From: JAAZNF01 sp964561025
GTDB lineage: Bacteria; Myxococcota; B64-G9
Reading direction: 5' to 3'
NCBI GenBank assembly: GCA_964561025.1
Contig: CAZLNM010000018.1
Span: 1-54,764 of the forward strand
Length of the DNA stretch: 54,764 bases
This document shows positions 7,022 to 14,143 of this stretch, in pieces (the stretch's first letter is position 1; each line of letters opens with the position of its first letter). The notes beneath the pieces were generated by a model. That model saw nothing but the letters and a program-made list of their open reading frames with translations. It did not search any database and was not told the DNA's origin. Both the position numbers and the translations under genes were made by a program.

Positions 7022-7683
7022 ACGATCTCGTTCAGCCGGCGCCACACCTCGGCGTCGAGCCGCTCCAGCGAGGGCAGCACCTCGTCGGCGATGGTGTAGC
7101 GCGGATCGGTGCGCAGGCGGGGATCGGGGACCGCCAGGGCGCGCATGCCGGCCGCCTTGGCGGCGATGAGGCCGGGCAGCGAATCCTCGATGGCCAGGCA
7201 GGCGGCGCCGGGGACGCAAAGCCGCTCGGCGCACACGAGGTACACCTCGGGGTGCGGCTTGGGGTGGGAGAGCGTGGCCGCCGACTGCACCCAGTCGAAG
7301 GCCCGCTCGAGGTCGAGCCGGCGCAGCACCGCCCGGATCAGACCCTCGTCGGAGGAGGAGGCGAGCGCGAGACGGCAGCCCCGCTCGCGGAAGAACGACA
7401 GGGCCGCCAGCGCGCCGGGCATGGCCCGGCCCTCGCTCCCGATGAGCCCGATGACACGGGTCAGGATGCGCCGCGACACCTCGGCCAGGCTCGGCCCGCT
7501 CCAGGGCTTCTCACGGTGGCGCAGCTCGACCACCTGGTCGAGGCCCATGCCCACGGTGCGGGCGCAATCCTCGGGCCCAAGCGAGATCCCCAGCGAGCCG
7601 AAGACCTCGATCTCCGCCTTCGTCCACAGCGGCTCGGAGTCCACCAGCAACCCGTCCATGTCGAAGATGGCCGCGCGGATCAT
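7018..7683 (-). CDS. HAD-superfamily phosphatase (subfamily IA, HxpB/YniC-like)
   Basis: 221 aa. It carries all four HAD motifs: the 'FDMDGLLVDSEP' nucleophile and acid/base (Asp8, Asp10), the 'ALASSS' Ser, the 'SHPKPHPEVY' Lys, and 'IEDSLPG'. The helical cap between motifs I and II is of the beta-phosphoglucomutase/hexitol-phosphatase type. Likely activity is hydrolysis of small sugar or sugar-alcohol phosphates in the cytoplasm; substrate cannot be set from sequence. It begins 9 nt after the oxidoreductase beta gene, so it is co-transcribed. Confidence 0.9.
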   Translation of the reverse strand: MIRAAIFDMDGLLVDSEPLWTKAEIEVFGSLGISLGPEDCARTVGMGLDQVVELRHREKPWSGPSLAEVSRRILTRVIGLIGSEGRAMPGALAALSFFRERGCRLALASSSDEGLIRAVLRRLDLERAFDWVQSAATLSHPKPHPEVYLVCAERLCVPGAACLAIEDSLPGLIAAKAAGMRALAVPDPRLRTDPRYTIADEVLPSLERLDAEVWRRLNEIV

Positions 7684-7692
7684 GCGCCACCC

Positions 7693-8541
7693 TCAGCGAA
7701 AGCGCCGGGCGATGGTCTCGGCGAGATGCGGCTGTACGCCGAGGTCGCGGAGCGGTCCGGCCGCGGGCAACACCCGCTCGTCGAAGGGCGTTCCCTGGCG
7801 CTCGAAAAAAACGCCCAGCAGAAAAGGCTGGGTGCTGGCGAGGCGGAAGGCCGCCACCGCGTCGCCGGCGTCGTGCTCGGGCGGCACCGGGGCGCAGTGC
7901 TGGTCGTAGAAGGCGTAGGTGCGCTTCTTGTCCCAGCTCACGCACGGCTGGAGCACGTTGACCAGGGAGAAGCCGCGGTGGCGCACGGCGCGTTTGAGGA
8001 TGTCCACCAAGAGATCGGCGCGCGAGGAGAGGGCCTGGGCCACGAAGCCGCACTCGAGCGCGATGGCCAGCGCCAGCGGGTTGAGCGGCCGCGAGGGCAC
8101 ACCGCGCGGGTGGATCTTGGCGGGCTCGCCGAGGGAGGTGGTCGGGCTGGCCTGGCCCTTGGTGAGGCCATAGACCTTGTTGTCGTGGGCCACCAGGGTG
8201 ATGTCCACGTCCCGCCGGATGGCGTGGAGCAGGTGGTTGCCGCCCTCGCCGTAGGCGCCGCCGTCGCCGGCGTGGACCAGCACCGTAAGATCCGGGGCGC
8301 ACAGCTTGGCGGCGGTGGCCACGGCCACCTCGCGGCCGTGGAGGCCGTTCATGGTGTTGACCCGGAGGTAATGCGGCAGCTTGGGAGCCTGTCCGATCCC
8401 CGAGCAGATGAGGACCTGGTGCGGCGAGAGCTCGAGTTCCAAAAGCGCCCGGCGCACCGCGTTGAGGATGCCGAAGTTGCCGCAGCCGGGGCACCAGTGG
8501 TTCTCCACCGGGCTGTCGTAGTCTTCCTTGCGCACGCTCAT
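7693..8541 (-). CDS. korB: 2-oxoacid:ferredoxin oxidoreductase, beta subunit
   Basis: 282 aa, TPP-binding subunit. The N-terminal 'HWCPGCGNFGI' is the family signature. The thiamine-diphosphate/Mg motif starts at 'GDGGAYGEGGN' and runs to 'DITLVAHDN'. It oxidatively decarboxylates a 2-oxoacid to acyl-CoA and reduces ferredoxin, together with the alpha/gamma subunit whose gene overlaps it by 4 bases. Size and motifs fit the two-subunit 2-oxoglutarate/2-oxoacid type rather than pyruvate-specific PorB. No separate ferredoxin-like delta gene is adjacent. Confidence 0.92.
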   Translation of the reverse strand: MSVRKEDYDSPVENHWCPGCGNFGILNAVRRALLELELSPHQVLICSGIGQAPKLPHYLRVNTMNGLHGREVAVATAAKLCAPDLTVLVHAGDGGAYGEGGNHLLHAIRRDVDITLVAHDNKVYGLTKGQASPTTSLGEPAKIHPRGVPSRPLNPLALAIALECGFVAQALSSRADLLVDILKRAVRHRGFSLVNVLQPCVSWDKKRTYAFYDQHCAPVPPEHDAGDAVAAFRLASTQPFLLGVFFERQGTPFDERVLPAAGPLRDLGVQPHLAETIARRFR

Positions 8542-10232
8542 GCCAGCGCCTCCCGCAAGCGCGCCTCGAGTTCATCGACCGCGAAGGGCCTGCCGTCCAT
8601 GCGCTGGATCGTTGCCTCGGGTTCGCGCAGGCCCACCTGGGCAAGCAGGCCCGAAAGCTCGCCCCCGACGTTGTTCTCGACCGTGAGCAGGCGGGGCGCA
8701 TCGCGCAGCAGCGTACGCAGCAGGGCCGGGGGCAGGGGCCAGAGCTGGTCGAGGTGGAGCCAGGCGAAAGGCCGGCCGGCCGAGACGAGCTTTTGGCGGG
8801 CCTCGGCCAGCGTCGGGTGGGTGCTGCCGAAGCTCACCACCAGGGCGTGCTGGCGCGGGTCTCCTTCGACCGTCAGGGGTGCTTCCAGCTCGCGGGCCAG
8901 GGTGGCGGCCTTGCGCAGGCGCTTCTGCGCCATCTGCAAGGCGAGCGACGGGACCTCGGTGAGGTGCCCGCCGGGGTCGTGCTCGTCCGAGTCCACCACC
9001 ACGACGTGGCGCGAGGCGCCCGGGGCCGCCATCGGCGAGATGCCGGACTCGGTGACGGCATACCGCTGGTACGACGGCAGCGCCTCCAGCTCTTCTCGGG
9101 TCAGGAAGTGGCGGCGGGTAGGCAGCGAGCCATAGGGAAACGGCTCCACGCTCGCCTGCGCGTCCTGGAGGAGCTGATCGGTGAGCACGATGACGGGAAC
9201 CTGGAAGCGCTCCGCCAGGTCGAAGGCCCGGGCGGTGGTCAGGAACCCGTCGGCCAGATCGCGGGGCGCAAGAAGGATGCGCGGGAAGAAACCGTGGCCG
9301 GCGTGTAGCGCCAGGCGCAGGTCGCCCTGCGCCGTGCGGGTGGGCAGCCCGGTGGCCGGGCCGGGGCGCTGGGCGAGCAGGATCACCCCCGGGGCCTCGA
9401 TCATGCCCAGCAGCGACACGCCCTCGGTCATGAGGCAGAACCCTCCGCCCGAGGTGGCGGTCATGGCCCGGGCCCCGGCGTAGGAGGCGCCGGCCAGCAT
9501 GTTGATGGCGGCGATCTCGTCCTCGGCCTGCTCGACCACCAGGTTCGCCTCGGTGGCCCACTGGGCCAGCGCGGTGAGCGTGCCCGTGGCCGGGCTCATG
9601 GGGTAGCCCGCCACGAAACGCACCCCGCCGGCGACGGCGCCCAGGGCGGCCGCCTCGGCGCCGGAGATCCAGTAGCGGCCCGCGGGCGGGCCGGCGGGGA
9701 GTTTCAGCGAGCGGGGGAGGGGATGCCGCAGGGCCGCCTCGAATCCCAGCTCCACCGCCCGGCGGTTGATCTCGGCCGCGGGCGTGCCGGAGGAGAACAG
9801 CTCGCCGATGGTGGAATCGAGCGTCTCGCGCGCGACGCCCAACCAACAGGCGGCGGCCGCCGCGGCCACCACGGCCAGGCTCTTCGGCGAGCCGGCCTGG
9901 CCCGCCAGGGCCTCGATGTTTACGCCGGCGCGCCGGGGATGGGTGAGGCGCTCGGAACAGAGCAGCCAGCCGTCGGGAACGAGGGTCGGCCCTTGTTCCT
10001 GCACCGCCTGGGGGGTGAGCGCGATGAGCAGATCGCAGCGATTGACCACGCCCTGGCGTAGCTCGGGCGCCACCCGGAGGTGACAGAAGTTGAGCCCGCC
10101 GCGGATGCGCGACTCGGCGTCGTTGTAGAGGTAAGCGCACAGACCCGAGCGGGTCAGGGCGCGGCCCAGAAGATCGGCGGCGGTCTGGATGCCCTGGCCG
10201 GCCGCCCCGGCGATGCGGACGCTCGCTTCCAT
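8538..10232 (-). CDS. korA: 2-oxoacid:ferredoxin oxidoreductase, fused gamma-alpha subunit
   Basis: 564 aa. The N-terminal ~180 residues form the gamma domain ('RIAGAAGQGIQTAADLLGRA'). The alpha part starts near 'ISGAEAAALGAVAGGVRFVA' and includes 'GYPMSPATGTL', 'EQAEDEIAAINMLAGASYAG' and 'ATSGGGFCLMTEG', the pyrimidine-binding half of the TPP site. The fused order matches KorA of two-subunit 2-oxoglutarate synthases. It starts 11 nt after the nitroreductase stop. In anaerobic or microaerobic metabolism it would link the TCA cycle or amino-acid breakdown to reduced ferredoxin. Confidence 0.92.
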   Translation of the reverse strand: MEASVRIAGAAGQGIQTAADLLGRALTRSGLCAYLYNDAESRIRGGLNFCHLRVAPELRQGVVNRCDLLIALTPQAVQEQGPTLVPDGWLLCSERLTHPRRAGVNIEALAGQAGSPKSLAVVAAAAAACWLGVARETLDSTIGELFSSGTPAAEINRRAVELGFEAALRHPLPRSLKLPAGPPAGRYWISGAEAAALGAVAGGVRFVAGYPMSPATGTLTALAQWATEANLVVEQAEDEIAAINMLAGASYAGARAMTATSGGGFCLMTEGVSLLGMIEAPGVILLAQRPGPATGLPTRTAQGDLRLALHAGHGFFPRILLAPRDLADGFLTTARAFDLAERFQVPVIVLTDQLLQDAQASVEPFPYGSLPTRRHFLTREELEALPSYQRYAVTESGISPMAAPGASRHVVVVDSDEHDPGGHLTEVPSLALQMAQKRLRKAATLARELEAPLTVEGDPRQHALVVSFGSTHPTLAEARQKLVSAGRPFAWLHLDQLWPLPPALLRTLLRDAPRLLTVENNVGGELSGLLAQVGLREPEATIQRMDGRPFAVDELEARLREALA

Positions 10233-10243
10233 GCGCCGGCCGA

Positions 10244-10795
10244 TCAGAGGATCTTAGCCACGGATTCGACGGGTTTGCGTTCCCGCGGTTTCTTGTCCAG
10301 GCCTTGGAAGTGCGCCGGCAGGTGGCTCTCATCTTGCGAGGGCCTGCCCACGGCGATGCCGGCCAGCACCCGGTCCGCTTCCTCCAGGCCGAAGATCTTT
10401 TGCACCGCGGCGGGATCGAACCCAGCCATGGGCCGGGCCACCAGGCCCCGGGCGGTGGCGGCCAGCATGAGGTTCATGACCGCCATGCCGAGGTCGAACT
10501 GGAAGTACTCACGCCCGTCCGGGATCTGGCAGTCGTCCGCCGCCCGGGCGTAGGCGAAGATGAGCAGCGGGGCGCGACTCGCCCAGGGCTGGTTGCCGGA
10601 CGAGAGCGTCTTCACTCCCTTTTCTCGGGCCTCCTTGCTCTGGAGCACCAGAAATCGCCAGGGTTGTTTGTTGTAGCAGGACGGGGTGAGCCTGGCGGCC
10701 TCGAGCAGCTCGGACACGGTTTCGGGCGGCAGGGCTTCTGGATCTATGGAACGGCCGGCGATGCGGCGCTGCAAAGTCTCGACGATCGGGTTCAT
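10244..10795 (-). CDS. Nitroreductase-family FMN oxidoreductase
   Basis: 183 aa. N-terminal 'LQRRIAGRSIDPEALPPETV' and 'ARLTPSCYNKQPWRFLVLQS' match the FMN-binding nitroreductase fold; the later 'DLGMAVMNLMLAATARGLVA' helix is the conserved dimer/FMN segment. The ATG at 10795 has AAGGAGG 5 nt upstream; the upstream extension of the frame is not coding. It is the first gene of a minus-strand operon with korA, korB and the HAD phosphatase. NAD(P)H-dependent reduction of nitro, quinone or enone substrates is likely; the true substrate is unknown. Confidence 0.9.
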   Translation of the reverse strand: MNPIVETLQRRIAGRSIDPEALPPETVSELLEAARLTPSCYNKQPWRFLVLQSKEAREKGVKTLSSGNQPWASRAPLLIFAYARAADDCQIPDGREYFQFDLGMAVMNLMLAATARGLVARPMAGFDPAAVQKIFGLEEADRVLAGIAVGRPSQDESHLPAHFQGLDKKPRERKPVESVAKIL

Positions 10796-10853
10796 GGGGT
10801 CCTCCTTGTGTCGCTCAAGAATCAAATCCAACTTGCGTCTTTCGGACACGGGA

Positions 10854-10882
10854 AATATCGTGATGGCACCGTCGCTTGTCAA
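10854..10882 (-). promoter_or_regulatory. Sigma70-like promoter for the nitroreductase-kor operon
   Basis: Minus-strand TTGACA (10877-10882), a 17-bp spacer and GATATT (10854-10859). The -35 is perfect and the -10 weak. The leader would be about 50 nt and includes the AAGGAGG before 10795. Confidence 0.5.
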
Positions 10883-10896
10883 ATGGGCCGGGGGGT

Positions 10897-10926
10897 TTGC
10901 CTTTTTTTCTGATCCGGATCTAGACT
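10897..10926 (+). promoter_or_regulatory. Sigma70-like promoter for the Cys-rich lipoprotein
   Basis: TTGCCT (10897-10902), an 18-bp spacer and TAGACT (10921-10926), 26 nt before the ATG at 10953. It is back-to-back with the nitroreductase promoter. Confidence 0.45.
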
Positions 10927-10952
10927 GCTTGCATCTTGACCGGGAGGTCCGA

Positions 10953-12650
10953 ATGCGCCGGATCGTGGTGACGCTTCTTTCGCTGGCGGTCGCGATCGCC
11001 TTCGCCTCGGGTTGTAGCAGCTCCGGCGGCAAGGCCTGTCAGAACGACACCGAGTGTCAGGCCGACCAGTACTGTGGCACCGACGGCAAGTGCTATCCGC
11101 GGGAGCAGCCGGACGGCTCGCTAGACGGCTCCGACGGTAACGGGCCCGACGGGGCCGACGGCACCGATCAGGGGCCGCCTCCCTGCGCGCACGACCGCGA
11201 GTGCCCGCCCGACAAGATCTGCCAGGCGGGCGCCTGCGTGGCGGGCGAGACCTGCAGCGCCGACTACCACTGCTCGGTGGACCACTGCCCGAACGGCGTG
11301 GTGGACTGCTACTGCGATCCCACCGGGAAGGTGTGCAAGCGCCGCTCGTTGCTGTGCGAGCCCTGCGTCGGCGACTACCAGTGCCCAGACCCGGGGATGG
11401 GCGACAAGTGCATCGAGTACCCCACCGGAAAGTTCTGCGGCAAGCGGTGCGGCGTGGCGGCCTGCCCGGTCGGCTACGTGTGCGACACCCAGATCTCCCA
11501 GTGCCGCTCCAACACCGGCTCGTGCGCCGGGACCTTCGTGTGTCACAGCGACGGCGACTGCGCCGCCAACCAGGTGTGCAACCCCATGACCGGCAACTGC
11601 GTGCCCAAGTGCACCGAGGACACCAACTGCCCGGCCGGCCAGAAGTGCCACTACACCGGCCACTGCGCTGCCCCCTGCCAGTCCGATACGGACTGCGGCC
11701 AGGACCTCATCTGCTGCACCGGTTCGGGCGTGCCCAGCCCGTACTGCACCGCGGCCTCGGTGGGCAAGTGCCGGCCCATGGGCTGCGTGCTGCACAGCGA
11801 GTGCCTGGTCGCAGACGGCACCTCGCTCGGCTACTGCGACAAGCGCACCCACCAGTGCCAACCCGGCTGCCGCGCCGCCGATCCCCGCACCGTCAACGAC
11901 TGCCGCTCGGGCATGAAGTGCGACTGCACCGGCGGCTCGGTGGCCTGCGACGTGTTCGACTGCTGCCCGGACCCCGGCGAATACGGGCAGTGCGTGTGCG
12001 ATCCCACCCAGCAGAGCTGCGCCACCGTCAAGGTGTGCGACAACGGCGCCTGCATCAAGATCCCGTGCAACGAGCGCGGCGACGTCTCGGTGGCCTGCGC
12101 CCGCAACAACGTGTGCTGCGGCTGGCCCGCGGACGGGTACGCCTGTCCCGGAACCACCCCCGTCGGGGACTGCTACATCGCCGACAAGAACCAGTGGTGC
12201 GCCCCCTGCGGCGAGGAGGGCAAGGAGTGCACCCAGCCCTCGAACTGGGGCCACGGCGAGAAGGGCGTGTGCCTCAAGGACGGCAAGGACAGCAACACCT
12301 ACTGCCACATCGGCTGCCGCGACGCGCAGGACTGCCCGTCCACCTGGGCCTGCGCCTACAGTTTCGTGCAGGGCTGCGATCAGAACTCGGACTGCGAAAG
12401 TGGCGCCACCTGCCAGGTGGTGGCCAAGCAGAAGAACTCCAACGGCGAGGTCCAGGAGCTCAAGGCCTGCGTGTGCGGCAACGACAACCAGTGCGCCCAG
12501 GACCTCAACGGCTTCGCCGGCCACTGCTTGAGCGCCACCATGTGCGACACCACGCAGAGCCCGCCCGTGTGCAACGACTACATGCTGTGCCACTACGCCA
12601 AGGCCTGTCAGTGCCAGACGTGCTGCGGCGAGCTCCACTCCGGAGGCTGA
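10953..12650 (+). CDS. Large cysteine-rich repeat lipoprotein
   Basis: 565 aa. The ATG at 10953 follows CGGGAGG. The signal peptide ends in a lipobox-like 'AIAFASGC', so the protein is probably anchored to the outer membrane. The mature region is packed with Dickkopf/EGF-like disulfide modules of the form C-x-x-D-x-(D/E)-C-x-x-x-x-x-C (e.g. 'CQNDTECQADQYC', 'CHSDGDCAANQVC', 'CQSDTDCGQDLICC'), with an acidic Gly/Asp linker near residues 50-75. Such proteins are abundant on Myxococcota surfaces; the function is unknown. The gene for a small RHH-like protein follows 11 nt later. Confidence 0.85.
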   Translation: MRRIVVTLLSLAVAIAFASGCSSSGGKACQNDTECQADQYCGTDGKCYPREQPDGSLDGSDGNGPDGADGTDQGPPPCAHDRECPPDKICQAGACVAGETCSADYHCSVDHCPNGVVDCYCDPTGKVCKRRSLLCEPCVGDYQCPDPGMGDKCIEYPTGKFCGKRCGVAACPVGYVCDTQISQCRSNTGSCAGTFVCHSDGDCAANQVCNPMTGNCVPKCTEDTNCPAGQKCHYTGHCAAPCQSDTDCGQDLICCTGSGVPSPYCTAASVGKCRPMGCVLHSECLVADGTSLGYCDKRTHQCQPGCRAADPRTVNDCRSGMKCDCTGGSVACDVFDCCPDPGEYGQCVCDPTQQSCATVKVCDNGACIKIPCNERGDVSVACARNNVCCGWPADGYACPGTTPVGDCYIADKNQWCAPCGEEGKECTQPSNWGHGEKGVCLKDGKDSNTYCHIGCRDAQDCPSTWACAYSFVQGCDQNSDCESGATCQVVAKQKNSNGEVQELKACVCGNDNQCAQDLNGFAGHCLSATMCDTTQSPPVCNDYMLCHYAKACQCQTCCGELHSGG

Positions 12651-12661
12651 GGGGGACGCCC

Positions 12662-12985
12662 ATGGGCAGCGACGAGACCTTCGACGTCGATCTGGACGCG
12701 GAGAAGATCTTCTTCGATCAGCGCTGGCTCTCCCGCGGCGACCTGGCGGGCATGCTGGCCCAGCGGCTGGCCTCGATGGACTACAACATCGGGCGGCTCT
12801 CGCTGGCGGTCGAGCACCTCGACCGGACCCTCAAGTCGGCCGAGAATTTTTCGGTGCGCCTGACCAAGGAGACCGCCGAGCAGCTACGCGAGACCGCCCG
12901 GCGCGCCGGGCTGCCGCCGGGGGCCATGATCCGAGAGGCGGTGGTTTCGTACCTGGTGGGGGTGGCATTGTCGAAGCTCGGCTGA
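12662..12985 (+). CDS. Small ribbon-helix-helix-like protein
   Basis: 107 aa. The N-terminal half is acidic and helical. The C-terminal half ('FSVRLTKETAEQLRETARRA' then 'GAMIREAVVSYLVG') has the strand-helix-helix pattern of CopG/Arc-type DNA-binding domains. The ATG at 12662 lies 11 nt after the Cys-rich lipoprotein stop, preceded by a GAGGGGGAC-like RBS. It could be a regulator of the surface genes here. The extra N-terminal ~60 residues are unlike a plain antitoxin, and no toxin gene is adjacent. Confidence 0.65.
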   Translation: MGSDETFDVDLDAEKIFFDQRWLSRGDLAGMLAQRLASMDYNIGRLSLAVEHLDRTLKSAENFSVRLTKETAEQLRETARRAGLPPGAMIREAVVSYLVGVALSKLG

Positions 12986-13185
12986 GCGAATACGATCGAA
13001 GTCGCTCGGTTGTCGCGGTTTTCGCATGGGGCGGTTGAATTGAGGGGTTTGGCCGCGGGGCCGAGCGGACCGACCTCGCCGGACGCAAGGCCCGACCGTG
13101 GCGCTCGGGTGATTGTCAGTCAACCAGAACACACACGAACGGGAGATGAGGGGAGAGGATGTAGCGCTCCGGTCGGCCGAGAGGA

Positions 13186-13941
13186 TTACAGCTTCTGCAC
13201 CGTCTCCAAAATCCACTCCTCGCCGTCCTTCTGGAGCGGGCGGCCCCAGATCTTGTCACCCACCTTGAGCTCGCGCGAGCCCATGTTGATCTTGGTCCGC
13301 GCGTCGCTGTCGTCGGGCTCGGCGCTGCCTTCCTTCTGCTTGAAGTAGCCGCGCACCGACAGGGTCTGGCCCACCCAGAAGGCCTTGGCGTTCGGCCCCT
13401 TGCGCGGGACGCGCAGGATCTTCACCACCACCGAGGGCACCGCCCCGCACTCGCACACGTGGATGACCTTGCCGAAGAGGTTTTGCAGGTCGTCTTTCTT
13501 GGTGGGCTCGGGCGGGAGATCGATGGCCCGCGAGACGCGGATGGAGCCCGCGCTGGAGAGGTCGGAGAGCCCCGGCCCCTCGTTGCCCAGCGCCGACAGG
13601 GCGGCCACCGCGTCGGCCTTGCCCTTGTCCTTCTCGCCGAGCGGGAGCGCGGCCAGCTTCTCGAGGAGCACATTTTCGGTGAGGTCCTTGCCCTCGAAGA
13701 CCAGGGTGAACTCGTCGGTGGCGCGCACGGTGATGGGCGCGATGCGGGCCGAAAGATCGCTCGCCACCTCGGCGGCCTTGATGCCGGATTTCAGCACGAA
13801 GCGGAAGGTGTTGCCCGACTTGGCCCATTCGGCCGCCGCGGCGGGGAGGTACTTTCCGTCCGAGGACTTGACCACCAGGGGTTCGCCGGCGAGCGCGGGA
13901 AGGGCGAGCGAGAGCGAAAGAAGGAAAGATACGATTCTCAT
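13186..13941 (-). CDS. Secreted hypothetical protein
   Basis: 251 aa with a clean signal peptide (MRIVSFLLSLSLALPALAG) and AAGGAGG before the ATG at 13941. The mature protein is beta-rich, with two Cys in a C-x-C pair ('VIHVCECGAVP', actually C-E-C) near the middle and a C-terminal segment 'ELKVGDKIWGRPLQKDGEEW' resembling an OB/SH3-like barrel. No family is recognised. It is convergent with the RHH-like gene across a ~200-nt gap in which nothing else was seen. Promoter upstream at 13994-14023. Confidence 0.75.
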   Translation of the reverse strand: MRIVSFLLSLSLALPALAGEPLVVKSSDGKYLPAAAAEWAKSGNTFRFVLKSGIKAAEVASDLSARIAPITVRATDEFTLVFEGKDLTENVLLEKLAALPLGEKDKGKADAVAALSALGNEGPGLSDLSSAGSIRVSRAIDLPPEPTKKDDLQNLFGKVIHVCECGAVPSVVVKILRVPRKGPNAKAFWVGQTLSVRGYFKQKEGSAEPDDSDARTKINMGSRELKVGDKIWGRPLQKDGEEWILETVQKL

Positions 13942-13993
13942 CCTGGCCTCCTTGGGCTGTTCCAGGCGCTTCGACGGCCCAGACCCGGCGTTT

Positions 13994-14023
13994 AGTCTAA
14001 GGAAAACCGTATTTTTATGTCAA
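13994..14023 (-). promoter_or_regulatory. Strong sigma70-like promoter for the 13186-13941 gene
   Basis: Minus-strand TTGACA (14018-14023), an 18-bp AT-rich spacer and TAGACT (13994-13999). The leader would be about 45 nt. Confidence 0.6.
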
Positions 14024-14083
14024 ATGACAAGTGGATTCGTTTGAGGTGCGCATGCAAATACACGACCATTTTGTGGCCCGGTC

Positions 14084-14113
14084 TTGCAGGACTGGTTTTA
14101 CTTGTGGTATTTT
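14084..14113 (+). promoter_or_regulatory. Putative promoter of the poly-G surface-protein gene
   Basis: TTGCAG (14084-14089), an 18-bp spacer and TATTTT (14108-14113), 30 nt before the ATG at 14144. It is weaker than the divergent promoter. Confidence 0.35.
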
Positions 14114-14143
14114 CCGAATGTACTCAAACCCAGGGGAGGTACC

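Noticed and set aside
6913..9135. 740-codon plus-strand frame
   Set aside because: Opposite to the HAD and kor genes, whose motifs are unmistakable.
11121..12638. 505-codon Ala/Val-rich minus-strand frame
   Set aside because: Antisense shadow of the Cys-rich lipoprotein; no RBS and low-complexity composition.
12986..13185. Search for a small RNA or gene in the 200-nt gap
   Set aside because: No convincing ORF, promoter pair or stable terminator was seen between these convergent genes.
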